Shown here piece by piece: positions 48,278 through 57,499 of a stretch of 64,000 bases of DNA. The notes below the pieces were generated by a model. It was not told where the DNA came from. It saw nothing but the letters and a program-made list of their open reading frames with translations, and did not search any database. Positions within the stretch are counted from its first letter, which is position 1. Each line of letters starts with the position of its first letter. The stretch comes from Ruminococcus sp. (GTDB lineage: Bacteria > Bacillota > Clostridia > Oscillospirales > Acutalibacteraceae). The position numbers and the translations under genes were made by a program. The DNA is taken from contig JAFTHZ010000015.1 of NCBI GenBank assembly GCA_017457155.1, positions 152,151 through 216,150 of the forward strand, in the 5' to 3' direction.

Positions 48278-49234
48278 TTAGTCAGTTTCTACGGGAAGAG
48301 ACTCTGACACTCCCCCATGGACAGCGGGATTGGGAGCCTCGTCGTAGCCATAGAAGCCTCTGCCTTTGATGGTGTTGGCGGTGGTGATGATAATGAAGGC
48401 ATCAGGGTCTATATCGTGGACAATCAGGTTAGCATGATGTACCTGATGAGGTCTGACAGCACACAGAAGAACACGCTTGTTATCTCTGCGATATCCTCCC
48501 TCTGCACGCAGAAGGGTCACTCCTCTGTCAATCTTGCTGAGGATTGCATTTGTAACCTCATCATACTTTGAGGTTACAACAAACAGAAGTTTGCCATTGT
48601 TGCGTGACATACCATACAGGGCTGTATCTATAACCTTGCTGTTGACAAATATGCATATTATTGCATAAAGGGCATTCTCGATATTGCCATAAACAAATAT
48701 AGAAATTGCAATAACACACACATCTATTCCAAGTATAAGGTTGCCCTGGGAAATGTGGGGCATTTTCTCGTGCATTACACGAGAGATAATATCGGTACCA
48801 CCCGTAGAACCTCCACTATAAAAAACAAGAGCAAGTCCCGCACCACACAAAAGTCCGCCGAAAATTGATACGAGCATTCCGTCTCCTGTGTACGGCGAGA
48901 AGATACCATTGTTTATGAGAGTGTCCATAATATCGATTAATACTGAAGATATCACTGTTGCATACAATGATCGGCCGAGGAACTTCCAGCCTATAAAAAT
49001 AAAGCCGATAATGAACACAGGGATGTTGAGAACGAAGGTAGTTGTACCCAGAGGAATGAAATCAAACAGATAGTTGATCATGGTACTGATACCAATGATT
49101 CCACCGGGGGCAATATTGTTGGGCGATGTAAAGAAAGCAATGGAGACAGCGTAAAGCATACACCCTAAAAAGATAACAACATAATCCAGAAGGAAGCGAA
49201 GCCTGTCTCTTTTTCTAATGTTAACACTACTCAT
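48278..49234 (-). CDS. YitT-family membrane protein (DUF161 + DUF2179)
   Basis: 318 aa. Five to six TMs in the first about 190 residues with the DUF161 motifs NNIAPGGIIGIS and SGGSTGGTDIISR, then a cytoplasmic DUF2179 domain (KVIDTALYGMSRNNGKLLFVVT ... DPDAFIIIT) with the ligand-type core. A member of the YitT/YebE group, whose function is unclear. Last gene of obgE - mrnC - yitT; mrnC ends 23 bases upstream. Confidence 0.9.
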   Translation of the reverse strand: MSSVNIRKRDRLRFLLDYVVIFLGCMLYAVSIAFFTSPNNIAPGGIIGISTMINYLFDFIPLGTTTFVLNIPVFIIGFIFIGWKFLGRSLYATVISSVLIDIMDTLINNGIFSPYTGDGMLVSIFGGLLCGAGLALVFYSGGSTGGTDIISRVMHEKMPHISQGNLILGIDVCVIAISIFVYGNIENALYAIICIFVNSKVIDTALYGMSRNNGKLLFVVTSKYDEVTNAILSKIDRGVTLLRAEGGYRRDNKRVLLCAVRPHQVHHANLIVHDIDPDAFIIITTANTIKGRGFYGYDEAPNPAVHGGVSESLPVETD

Positions 49235-49257
49235 ATTTATTCACCATTTATGCATAT

Positions 49258-49659
49258 TTATTCATCGCATCCAGCCACGACCGCGCTGAAAAGTTCCCGG
49301 AGTCTGGCGCTCTCGCCCGAGAGATACAGATAACCGAACAGAGCCTCCATACCTGTGGCCGTGTGATAATCTTTGAGGGTACTGTTGCGGGGTACAGAAT
49401 GAACCGTAGCATTTCTGCCACGCTTGAAGACCGCTTCCTCATCCTCGGTGAGCAGGGGTCTGATTCTCTCAAAAGCCTGAGTCTGTGCCTTACAACAAAC
49501 CATAGAAACTTTATCCTTATTGAGCTCTCCAACCTGTCTGTTGCCAAATGTAAGCAGGTACTCTCTCACAAGCATATCGTAGACACTGTCCCCTACAAAA
49601 GCCAGATTCAGCGCTGACAGCTCCTTGGGATTAATATTATATGATAATATTTTGTCCAT
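49258..49659 (-). CDS. mrnC: Mini-ribonuclease 3
   Basis: 133-aa RNase III-type protein without a dsRNA-binding domain; it matures 23S rRNA in Firmicutes. NLAFVGDSVYDMLVRE (catalytic Asp), GRNATVHSVPRN and TATGMEALFGYLYLSG (catalytic Glu) are the family motifs. ATG 49659 has AGGG nearby; upstream frame lacks a site. It follows obgE by 18 bases. Confidence 0.93.
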   Translation of the reverse strand: MDKILSYNINPKELSALNLAFVGDSVYDMLVREYLLTFGNRQVGELNKDKVSMVCCKAQTQAFERIRPLLTEDEEAVFKRGRNATVHSVPRNSTLKDYHTATGMEALFGYLYLSGESARLRELFSAVVAGCDE

Positions 49660-49677
49660 AATAAACCCTATATACAA

Positions 49678-50982
<1,305 letters not shown>

Positions 50983-51004
50983 TCAGGGACTGCACCCGTA
51001 ATTT

Positions 51005-51478
51005 TCATCTTATAAGTCTGCCACATTTCGGGCAGTTTGAACACTGCCTGGTAATCTTGGCTCCACAGGCAGGACAACGACCACTGTCTGCCTCAACAGA
51101 AGTGTTTGTCTTATTCTTCTCAGCATATTTGCTGAGTATGCGATACTGGTTGCTCACAGAGCTGAATTCATCAATGTTGCCCGAAGAAGGGTCTTTGCTT
51201 TTAAGAAGAGCGTTGACTATAATGTACCCCAGAATAAACAACAAACAAAGCGCAAAACCAAAGGTCACAATACTGTTATCAACAGCTTTGAAATAACGGG
51301 AAATAAGGCTCGGGGAAACAACTACAATATAGATTCCCACAATAAATGCAACAAATGAAAAACATCCCAGACGCAAGGAAATGCCTTTTCTGCTGTAGGA
51401 TGTGCCCTTGCGGGGCTCGTAGCCCGCATTACTCTCCTGTGAATTCATATCTTTTTTTATATGTTTGGGCTCGTCCAT
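51005..51478 (-). CDS. Small membrane protein with C-terminal zinc ribbon
   Basis: 157 aa. Charged N-terminus, two TMs (about 31-54 and 66-88), then a cytoplasmic tail ending in a zinc ribbon (CPACGAKI ... CSNCPKCGRLI; four Cys in CxxC pairs). Not a named family; zinc-ribbon membrane proteins of this kind are common and uncharacterised in Clostridia. Start ATG 51478 preferred, with AAGGTG upstream; a GTG three codons earlier is possible. Lies between the terminator of the L27 operon and obgE. Confidence 0.7.
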   Translation of the reverse strand: MDEPKHIKKDMNSQESNAGYEPRKGTSYSRKGISLRLGCFSFVAFIVGIYIVVVSPSLISRYFKAVDNSIVTFGFALCLLFILGYIIVNALLKSKDPSSGNIDEFSSVSNQYRILSKYAEKNKTNTSVEADSGRCPACGAKITRQCSNCPKCGRLIR

Positions 51479-51522
51479 AGTATTCACCTTAGAAACAACT
51501 GACGATAAAGCTAAAAAAACTA

Positions 51523-51547
51523 ACGGGCGGATAAAATATCCGCCCGT
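51523..51547 (-). terminator. Terminator of rplU-prp-rpmA
   Basis: Perfect 11-bp stem ACGGGCGGATA / TATCCGCCCGT with three-base loop, followed by TAGTTTTTTTAGC. Confidence 0.92.
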
Positions 51548-51559
51548 GTGCTTCGTATA

Positions 51560-51844
51560 TTACTGCTCAACAGGATAAACGCAAGCGCGCTTTCTGTCTC
51601 TGCCCATACGCTCGAAGCGAAGAACGCCGTCTGTCAGAGCAAAGAGAGAATCGTCCTTACCTCTGCCAACGTTCACGCCGGGATGGATATGAGTACCTCT
51701 CTGCTTAACGAGGATGTTGCCTGCGAGAACGAACTGGCCGTCTGCACGCTTAACACCAAGACGCTTGGACTCAGAGTCACGACCGTTCTTGGTAGAACCC
51801 ATTCCCTTCTTATGTGCGAATAACTGGATATTGATCTTAAGCAT
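51560..51844 (-). CDS. rpmA: 50S ribosomal protein L27, with Prp-cleaved N-terminal extension
   Basis: 94-aa L27. The N-terminus [16 protein letters not shown] carries the Firmicutes extension that Prp removes between Phe and Ala (F/AHKKG). GGAGGTG lies before ATG 51844. Central [22 protein letters not shown] is typical. Stop followed by the operon terminator. The processing protease prp is directly upstream. Confidence 0.96.
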   Translation of the reverse strand: MLKINIQLFAHKKGMGSTKNGRDSESKRLGVKRADGQFVLAGNILVKQRGTHIHPGVNVGRGKDDSLFALTDGVLRFERMGRDRKRACVYPVEQ

Positions 51845-51848
51845 TATC

Positions 51849-52166
51849 TTACACCTCCGAATAGTTAACTGTAATGTTGCTGTTAAATTGCTGTGAAAGT
51901 TCCATAAGATGAAGCTCAAAGCCTCTGAGCACATCCTGTGCTTTCATAGCGTTCTTTGTAGAAAGCTTCATACTCATAAATGCCTCATCCACCGAAAGCT
52001 GTGCAGGAAGCCCTAATATCTCTGTGACTGTGTTGGCAGTCATATATGCCGCCGAACTGACAGCAGCGCAGACGATATCGGAACCCTCTTGAGCAAAGCC
52101 ACTGTGACCTGAAAGCTCAAAACCTGTCAGGGAGCCTGAGGATCTGATGAAGCAGACGCTAATCAT
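51849..52166 (-). CDS. prp: Ribosomal-processing cysteine protease Prp (YsxB)
   Basis: 105 aa. Prp removes the N-terminal extension of L27. The catalytic pair is visible: His in GHSGFA (20-25) and Cys in SDIVCAAVS. It sits between rplU and rpmA, four bases from rpmA, the conserved Firmicutes order. Confidence 0.93.
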   Translation of the reverse strand: MISVCFIRSSGSLTGFELSGHSGFAQEGSDIVCAAVSSAAYMTANTVTEILGLPAQLSVDEAFMSMKLSTKNAMKAQDVLRGFELHLMELSQQFNSNITVNYSEV

Positions 52167-52169
52167 AAC

Positions 52170-52478
52170 TTAGCCTGCGATTGACTTGATCTCAACCTTT
52201 GTGTAAGGCTGTCTGTGACCGAGCTTTCTCTTCTCGCCCTTCTTGGGCTTGTAGGTTGCAACGGTGATCTTCTTGCCCTTTGCGGTCTTGAGAACCTCAC
52301 CTGTTACCTTTGCACCGTCAACATAGGGGGTGCCGACAACGAGACCGTTGTCTGTGGATACAGCAACAACCTTGAACTCAACAGTTGATGCTACTTCTGC
52401 GTCAAGCTTCTCAACATAGATAACGTCGCCGTTCTCTACCTTGTACTGCTTGCCGCCGGTTTCGATTACTGCGTACAT
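52170..52478 (-). CDS. rplU: 50S ribosomal protein L21
   Basis: 102-aa L21: [20 protein letters not shown] at the N-terminus and [21 protein letters not shown] at the C-terminus. The ATG at 52478 fits the family start; an ATG four codons earlier lies right next to AAAAAAGGA and is less likely. Preceded by a consensus promoter and a short leader. Confidence 0.96.
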   Translation of the reverse strand: MYAVIETGGKQYKVENGDVIYVEKLDAEVASTVEFKVVAVSTDNGLVVGTPYVDGAKVTGEVLKTAKGKKITVATYKPKKGEKRKLGHRQPYTKVEIKSIAG

Positions 52479-52513
52479 AGTTAGTACCATTCCTTTTTTA
52501 AGACTCGCTATCC

Positions 52514-52543
52514 GTGGGTGTGATAAATCAACTTATGACCCAC
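52514..52543 (-). promoter_or_regulatory. Candidate L21 leader hairpin
   Basis: Stem GTGGGT / ACCCAC in the untranslated leader between the promoter at 52560 and rplU. L21 operon leaders in Firmicutes are known regulatory RNAs; this match is only by position and shape. Confidence 0.35.
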
Positions 52544-52559
52544 AATAAGCGGCTTATAC

Positions 52560-52588
52560 ACTATATCACAACGGAGGGTGATTGTCAA
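52560..52588 (-). promoter_or_regulatory. Sigma-A promoter of rplU-prp-rpmA
   Basis: Minus strand: perfect TTGACA (52583-52588), 17-base spacer, TATAGT (52560-52565). Confidence 0.9.
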
Positions 52589-52596
52589 CAATTATT

Positions 52597-54252
52597 TTAC
52601 AGATTATTCTGAATTTTACAAGCTTTGAGGGTATTCTTCATGAGCATTGCAATTGTCATGGGGCCAACGCCGCCGGGGACGGGTGTGATAAAGGACGCCT
52701 TGTCCTTCACCTTTGCAAAGTCCACATCGCCGCACAGCTTGCCGTCATCCATACGATGGATACCAACATCGATTACAACTGCTCCCTCTTTGACCATATC
52801 AGCCTTGACAAACTTAGGTCTGCCGACTGCAGCCACAAGAATGTCTGCCTCACGGGTCAGCTTCTTAAGATTCTTTGTTTTGCTGTGGCAGATGGTGACG
52901 GTGCCGTTATCGTGAAGCAGCAGCATTGCCATAGGCTTTCCGACAATATTGCTTCTGCCGATGACAACACAGTTTTTGCCTTCAATCTCACAGTCATAAT
53001 GATGGAGAATCTCCATTACTCCTGCGGGTGTGCAGGGCAGGAAGTCATACTCGCCTATCATAATCTTGCCTACATTTGAGGCATGGAAAGCATCTACATC
53101 CTTGTCGGCTCTGATGGTTTCGATGACAGCCTTCTCGTCAAGTCCCTTGGGCAGAGGCAGCTGAACAAGAATTCCGTTCAGATCTTCTCTGTCATTGAGC
53201 TCCCTGACAAGAGACAGTAGTTGCTCGTTGGTAGTGTCAGCAGGGAGCGCATACTCCTCGGACACAATACCACAGACCTCGCAAGCCTTCTTCTTATTAT
53301 TTACATAAACTCTGGATGCAGGGTCATCACCTACTATAACAACAGCGAGCTTTGCCTCTACACCTTTGTCCTTAAGCAGGGAAATCTCCTGCGCAACTTC
53401 TTTTTTTACTTTATCCGATACGGCTTTGCCATCCATAAGCACAGCACCCATGGTATCTCTCCTCTTTCTGAATATAATTAACAAAACTATTCCCAGAATC
53501 ACAAGTCCCAAAGACAACAGCTGGGACACTCTGGGATGATATGAACCTATGGAGAAGGGCAGATACAAGCTGTCTGTACGCAGACCCTCCACTATCATAC
53601 GCTCTGTACCGTACCACACAAGGTACATCAAAAAAATCTGTCCGTGGAACTTCTGATACTTCTTGCTGAAGAAATGAAGAAGCACAAAACCAAGCAGGCA
53701 CCATAGGGATTCGTACAGAAAACAGGGATGCACCGCCACACCTTTGGTGGTATCGCTGACCATTCCCCAAGGAAGCGAGGTCTCTGTACCAAAGGCTTCC
53801 TGATTCATAAAGTTTCCCCAGCGACCCAGACCCTGACCAATGAGGAATCCCAGAGCTGTCAGGTCCAAAAGTCCTGGAATGTTCAGCCTGCGCACACGAG
53901 CGGTAACGCAACCGCCCAGCAAAGCTCCCAGAAGTCCGCCGTAGATGGCAAGCCCACCTTGATGTATGTACAGGATGCTCACAAGGTTATCCTTGTAATC
54001 ATCCCACGAAAAAACAACATAGTAGAGTCTGGCGCCGATAATGGCACAGATGAATCCCACAATTACCGCATCCAGCATCTTGTCGGAATCCACATGAAAG
54101 TATGAACAACGCTTCAGCGCATAAATAACAGCAAGGACAAAACCTGTGGCAATAAACAAAGCATACCATCTGACCTCAAGATTTCCCATAGAGAAGGCAA
54201 CCTCGTTTATTGTCAGCTCAAGTCCCAGCCCGGGAAAGGATACGTTATGCAT
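52597..54252 (-). CDS. In-frame fusion: prolipoprotein diacylglyceryl transferase (Lgt) - methylenetetrahydrofolate dehydrogenase/cyclohydrolase (FolD)
   Basis: One uninterrupted 551-codon frame. Residues 1-267 are a complete Lgt (membrane enzyme that attaches diacylglycerol to prolipoprotein Cys): about seven TMs, GGLAIYGGLLGA, GRWGNFMNQEAFG, GTERMIVEGLRTDSL. Residues 268-551 are a complete FolD (5,10-methylene-THF dehydrogenase/cyclohydrolase): catalytic Lys in YVNNKKKACEVCGI, QLPLPKGLDE, GRSNIVGKPMAMLL, PVPGGVGPMTIAML. No stop codon separates them. The junction codes RKRRDT-MGAVLMDGK, and the Met (ATG 53451) has a GAGGAGAG site 5 bases upstream, so FolD can also be made alone. Lgt ends on the cytoplasmic side, as expected for FolD. 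Start ATG 54252 follows GGGAGGT. Confidence 0.9.
   Translation of the reverse strand: MHNVSFPGLGLELTINEVAFSMGNLEVRWYALFIATGFVLAVIYALKRCSYFHVDSDKMLDAVIVGFICAIIGARLYYVVFSWDDYKDNLVSILYIHQGGLAIYGGLLGALLGGCVTARVRRLNIPGLLDLTALGFLIGQGLGRWGNFMNQEAFGTETSLPWGMVSDTTKGVAVHPCFLYESLWCLLGFVLLHFFSKKYQKFHGQIFLMYLVWYGTERMIVEGLRTDSLYLPFSIGSYHPRVSQLLSLGLVILGIVLLIIFRKRRDTMGAVLMDGKAVSDKVKKEVAQEISLLKDKGVEAKLAVVIVGDDPASRVYVNNKKKACEVCGIVSEEYALPADTTNEQLLSLVRELNDREDLNGILVQLPLPKGLDEKAVIETIRADKDVDAFHASNVGKIMIGEYDFLPCTPAGVMEILHHYDCEIEGKNCVVIGRSNIVGKPMAMLLLHDNGTVTICHSKTKNLKKLTREADILVAAVGRPKFVKADMVKEGAVVIDVGIHRMDDGKLCGDVDFAKVKDKASFITPVPGGVGPMTIAMLMKNTLKACKIQNNL
53457..53464 (-). promoter_or_regulatory. Internal ribosome-binding site at the Lgt-FolD junction
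   Basis: GAGGAGAG on the minus strand, 5 bases before the ATG at 53451 that begins the FolD part (284 aa, normal FolD length). It would allow independent FolD translation from within the fused frame. Confidence 0.75.
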
Positions 54253-54255
54253 AAA

Positions 54256-55521
54256 TCAACCTCCCTTAACAACAGAGAGGGTTGTATTCTCTGTGTCCAG
54301 AATCTTCTCGAGCTGACCGGTAATGTCCTCAAGTGTGACCTCAGCCACTGCGTCAAAATATGCAAAAACGTTTCTTCTGCTGAAGAAGAAGTCCTCTGTC
54401 AGATTTGCAATAGTATCAACAGAATTGAGAGAGGAGACAGCATCACCATAGGTGGCTTTGCGTGCATTCTCAAAATCCTCTTCTGATATACCCTCACTGC
54501 GAAGCTTGGTGATATACTGCTTGATGACAGTCTCAACCTGCGCGGGATCTCTGGATTCTCCGCTGAAGATTATGCTGAAGTATCCGGGGCCCTCAAACTG
54601 CTCATAAGAGAAACCTGAGTTGATGAGTCCCTTGTCCATAAGCTCTCGATACATGGGGCTGACAGATGAAGCAAGCAGGAAAAGAAGAATATCGTTGCAG
54701 GCAATCTCCTTCTCACTCAGACGACGACCGCCGTCTCCCTTGAAGCCAAGGTTGAAAACAGGAATCTCCACAGGAAGCTTCTGCTCCACATAGTGCTTAC
54801 AGACCTCATAGGGCTCCTCAGGAAAGTGTGTATCAACAGAAACCTTCTCACAAGGCTTGAGCTGATTGTCACATATCTCAAGGACCTCCTCGGGAGTAAC
54901 CTTACCCACAACGGTCAGAGCCATGTTATGGAGGTTATAATAAGCATTGTAGCAGGTGTAGAGTTTTTCCGCAGTAATATCAGCAATAGACTCCACGGTG
55001 CCTGCGATGTCAACTTTCACAGGGTGATTTTTGTACATTCCGCACAGGGCGTTGAACATAACCCTCCAATCAGCAGAGTCGTCGTACATCTTGATTTCCT
55101 GACCGATGATACCCTGCTCCTTGAGAACAGTCTCGGCGGTGAAATAGGGGCATGAAACAAAGCCCAGCAGGATCTCAAGGCAACGTCTGAAGTTGCTTGT
55201 ACAAGAGAAGAGGTAACAGGTCTTGTCAAAGCTGGTATAAGCATTGGCGTTGGCACCTGTGGATGCATAAAGAGAAAACGCATCCCCCTCCTCACTCTCA
55301 AAGAGCTTGTGCTCCAGATAATGAGCAATTCCGTCGGGTACCCTGACTTCTTCACCGTTAAAAGTGAAGTGATTATAAATACTGCCGAAAGGTGTGCCAA
55401 ATATTCCATAGGTGGAATTGTAGCCCTCCTTGGGCCATACAAAGATTTTCAGACCTGAGGTGTGGTCAATTTCGTAGTACTTTTCTTTCAGCACTTGCGA
55501 ATAAATTTCTTTTATCTGCAT
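54256..55521 (-). CDS. M16-family zinc metallopeptidase, active subunit (YmfH-like)
   Basis: 421 aa. The inverted zinc motif HxxEH is present as HYLEH (67-71), with the downstream Glu in EQGIIGQEIKMYDD. C-terminal M16 domain has GINSGFSYEQ-like segment (LINSGFSYEQFEG). Resembles YmfH/AlbF-type peptidases. It is paired with the next gene upstream, an inactive homologue: M16B peptidases work as such heterodimers. The substrate is unknown; in some RiPP systems similar pairs process peptides, but these genes are far from the peptide operon. Confidence 0.88.
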   Translation of the reverse strand: MQIKEIYSQVLKEKYYEIDHTSGLKIFVWPKEGYNSTYGIFGTPFGSIYNHFTFNGEEVRVPDGIAHYLEHKLFESEEGDAFSLYASTGANANAYTSFDKTCYLFSCTSNFRRCLEILLGFVSCPYFTAETVLKEQGIIGQEIKMYDDSADWRVMFNALCGMYKNHPVKVDIAGTVESIADITAEKLYTCYNAYYNLHNMALTVVGKVTPEEVLEICDNQLKPCEKVSVDTHFPEEPYEVCKHYVEQKLPVEIPVFNLGFKGDGGRRLSEKEIACNDILLFLLASSVSPMYRELMDKGLINSGFSYEQFEGPGYFSIIFSGESRDPAQVETVIKQYITKLRSEGISEEDFENARKATYGDAVSSLNSVDTIANLTEDFFFSRRNVFAYFDAVAEVTLEDITGQLEKILDTENTTLSVVKGG

Positions 55522-55536
55522 AATATACCTCCCCTA

Positions 55537-56802
55537 TCACTTGCCTCTGAGCATATATACTGTGTCCAGAGAAAGCTTGTTGGCAACGGCGACAATCTGC
55601 TCTTTGGTAACTGCATTGAACTCCTCTGATGCCTGTGAGGGAGTAAGCATTCTGCCGTCACAAAGCTGAGAAATATACCATTCCTGAATACCTGATACCG
55701 TATCACAGATGCTGACAAAGTTATTTGCAATGCTTAGCTTTGCGAAATTTATCTCGTCATCGGTAATATCACCTCTACGGATTGCCTCAAGCTCAGCAAT
55801 ACAAGCGTTCTTTGTCTTCTCAATATTCTCAAATTCAACACCGCTTTCAACAGTCATAATACCCTTGACACGGTAATATCTGCTGACGCAATAGTAGCAC
55901 AGGCTCTGCTTTTCTCTAACGTTTCTGAAAAACTTTGAGTGAGCGCTGCCACCGAGGATCGCACACATAAGACGCATAGCAGTGGTCTCCTGCTGAGGAG
56001 CACAGACAGATGTGCGGTATCCAAGCAGCAGCTTTGCCTGTGACACATCCATCTCATCAGAAAACTCCCTGACAGACTCTGGGGTCACTGTGGTGACAGT
56101 ATTAAGCTTTGATACAAGGCGGTCTACGGATGTGAATTTATCCGCAAAAACCTGCTGTGCAAAAACAGGGTCAGACTCGCCGATATACATAATCTCAAAT
56201 CTTGCGGTACGAAGCATAGACTCCCATGCTGCAAAAAGCTCTGAGGAGGAGACAGCGTTGATAGTCTCCTTTGTGCCGTAGCGACGGACACCGAAGGTCT
56301 CTTTGTCACACATCAGCTCTATGAGACGGGATGTTGCGTAGGAGCGCTTGTCAGAAAGCTCTGAGTCCACAAGCTCCAGAAGCTGACGACGCTCCTGCTC
56401 AACCTCTGCACCACAGAAGGCGTTACCCTCCAGATAAGGTTCAAAAATAATCTTGCACAAAAGCTCGGACAGCTCACGCGAGATACTGTCTCCGGACAGT
56501 GCATAGCGGTCATCGATGCCTGACACAGAGAAAGTCAGCGCAAGCACCTCTCCCATCTTACGTACTCCTGCCTCAAGAGAAGCTCCGTAAAGAGAACTGA
56601 GCTTTCTGGACAAGGCAGTAAAGTCGGGATACTCTGCACAAGACCTTGTCATCACCTGAGACAGAAGCGCATAGGCAGACACAGTCTCTCTACTCAGCGG
56701 AAGCATTGCTGTGGCACTGATGCGCATGGTCTTGAATCTGTTGTCCCTGACTGCAGAGAAATGGACTCCGTCGGCGATTTCCCGTCGGACAATATTATTC
56801 AT
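55537..56802 (-). CDS. M16-family protein, inactive partner (YmfF-like)
   Basis: 421 aa M16 homologue without an HxxEH motif (the matching position reads AYALLSQVMT). It retains the C-terminal R/Y pair region (NVREKQSLCYYCVSRYYR) that in M16B dimers binds the substrate C-terminus. Together with the active partner it should form a heterodimeric peptidase. First gene of an operon with the active subunit and Lgt-FolD (15 and 3 base gaps). Confidence 0.85.
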   Translation of the reverse strand: MNNIVRREIADGVHFSAVRDNRFKTMRISATAMLPLSRETVSAYALLSQVMTRSCAEYPDFTALSRKLSSLYGASLEAGVRKMGEVLALTFSVSGIDDRYALSGDSISRELSELLCKIIFEPYLEGNAFCGAEVEQERRQLLELVDSELSDKRSYATSRLIELMCDKETFGVRRYGTKETINAVSSSELFAAWESMLRTARFEIMYIGESDPVFAQQVFADKFTSVDRLVSKLNTVTTVTPESVREFSDEMDVSQAKLLLGYRTSVCAPQQETTAMRLMCAILGGSAHSKFFRNVREKQSLCYYCVSRYYRVKGIMTVESGVEFENIEKTKNACIAELEAIRRGDITDDEINFAKLSIANNFVSICDTVSGIQEWYISQLCDGRMLTPSQASEEFNAVTKEQIVAVANKLSLDTVYMLRGK

Positions 56803-56952
56803 ACATATACCTCCCTAACGAATTTTCAGACTAAACATATAAACACAATGTCTGAATCAGGATAATCATCAATATCAAAACGCAAATACAGTTTTATTAT
56901 ACCAACAATTCCACCTGACAGCAATACAAAATCAAAAATATTAAAAAAATTC

Positions 56953-56981
56953 TTGACAACACAGATTCAATGATATATAAT
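56953..56981 (+). promoter_or_regulatory. Sigma-A promoter of tRNA-Gly
   Basis: Perfect TTGACA (56953-56958), 17-base spacer, perfect TATAAT (56976-56981), 59 bases before the tRNA. Confidence 0.92.
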
Positions 56982-57040
56982 AGTCAAGCAATCAAAGATA
57001 CGGTGCGACGAACGCAGTTCGTTCTGCTGTATATAGGTAT

Positions 57041-57116
57041 GCGGATGTAGCTCATCCGGTAGAGCGCCACCTTGCCAAGGTGGAGGTAGCGAGTTCGAGC
57101 CTCGTCATCCGCTCCA
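57041..57116 (+). tRNA. tRNA-Gly (anticodon GCC)
   Basis: Complete cloverleaf: acceptor GCGGATG / CATCCGC, D-arm, anticodon stem CCACC / GGTGG with loop TTGCCAA (anticodon 57074-57076), T-arm GCGAG / CTCGT region with TTCGAGC, and an encoded CCA (57114-57116). Confidence 0.97.
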
Positions 57117-57118
57117 TT

Positions 57119-57150
57119 CCGTCGCAAACACAGCTTTGCGACGGATTTTT
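57119..57150 (+). terminator. Terminator after tRNA-Gly
   Basis: Stem CCGTCGCAAA / TTTGCGACGG, followed by ATTTTTTATTTT. Confidence 0.92.
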
Positions 57151-57179
57151 TATTTTACATCACAAAGGAGGCTATCATT

Positions 57180-57428
57180 ATGAAATACACATACACTACC
57201 CACGGAGTCTGCTCCAGACAGATCCTCGTTGAGCTTGAGGGAGATACTATCAAAGAGGTCGCCTTCCTGGGAGGATGTCACGGAAACACTCAGGGCATCA
57301 CCGCACTGGTCAAAGGTATGAATGCATATGAGGCTATTGAGAAGCTGAAGGGTATCCGCTGTGGCGGCAGAGCAACCTCTTGTCCTGACCAGCTTGCAAC
57401 TGCACTTGAGCAGGCACTGGACATCTGA
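57180..57428 (+). CDS. TSCPD-domain protein (TIGR03905-type)
   Basis: 82-aa single-domain protein ending in ATSCPDQLATALEQAL, the TSCPD motif also found at the C-terminus of class II ribonucleotide reductases and in stand-alone clostridial proteins. Conserved Cys at GVCSRQ, GGCHGN, RCGGR and SCPD. AAAGGAGG site before ATG 57180. No function is established for the stand-alone form; zinc or DNA/RNA binding is suggested by Cys. Confidence 0.9.
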   Translation: MKYTYTTHGVCSRQILVELEGDTIKEVAFLGGCHGNTQGITALVKGMNAYEAIEKLKGIRCGGRATSCPDQLATALEQALDI

Positions 57429-57448
57429 GAAACTATCATAGTAAGCAA

Positions 57449-57482
57449 AAAAGCGGTACAGCAAAGAAGCTGTACCGCTTTT
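57449..57482. terminator. Bidirectional terminator between TSCPD gene and apgM
   Basis: Perfect 14-bp stem AAAAGCGGTACAGC / GCTGTACCGCTTTT with 6-base loop; T-tracts on both strands. Confidence 0.93.
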
Positions 57483-57499
57483 ATTCTTTTATTATTATA

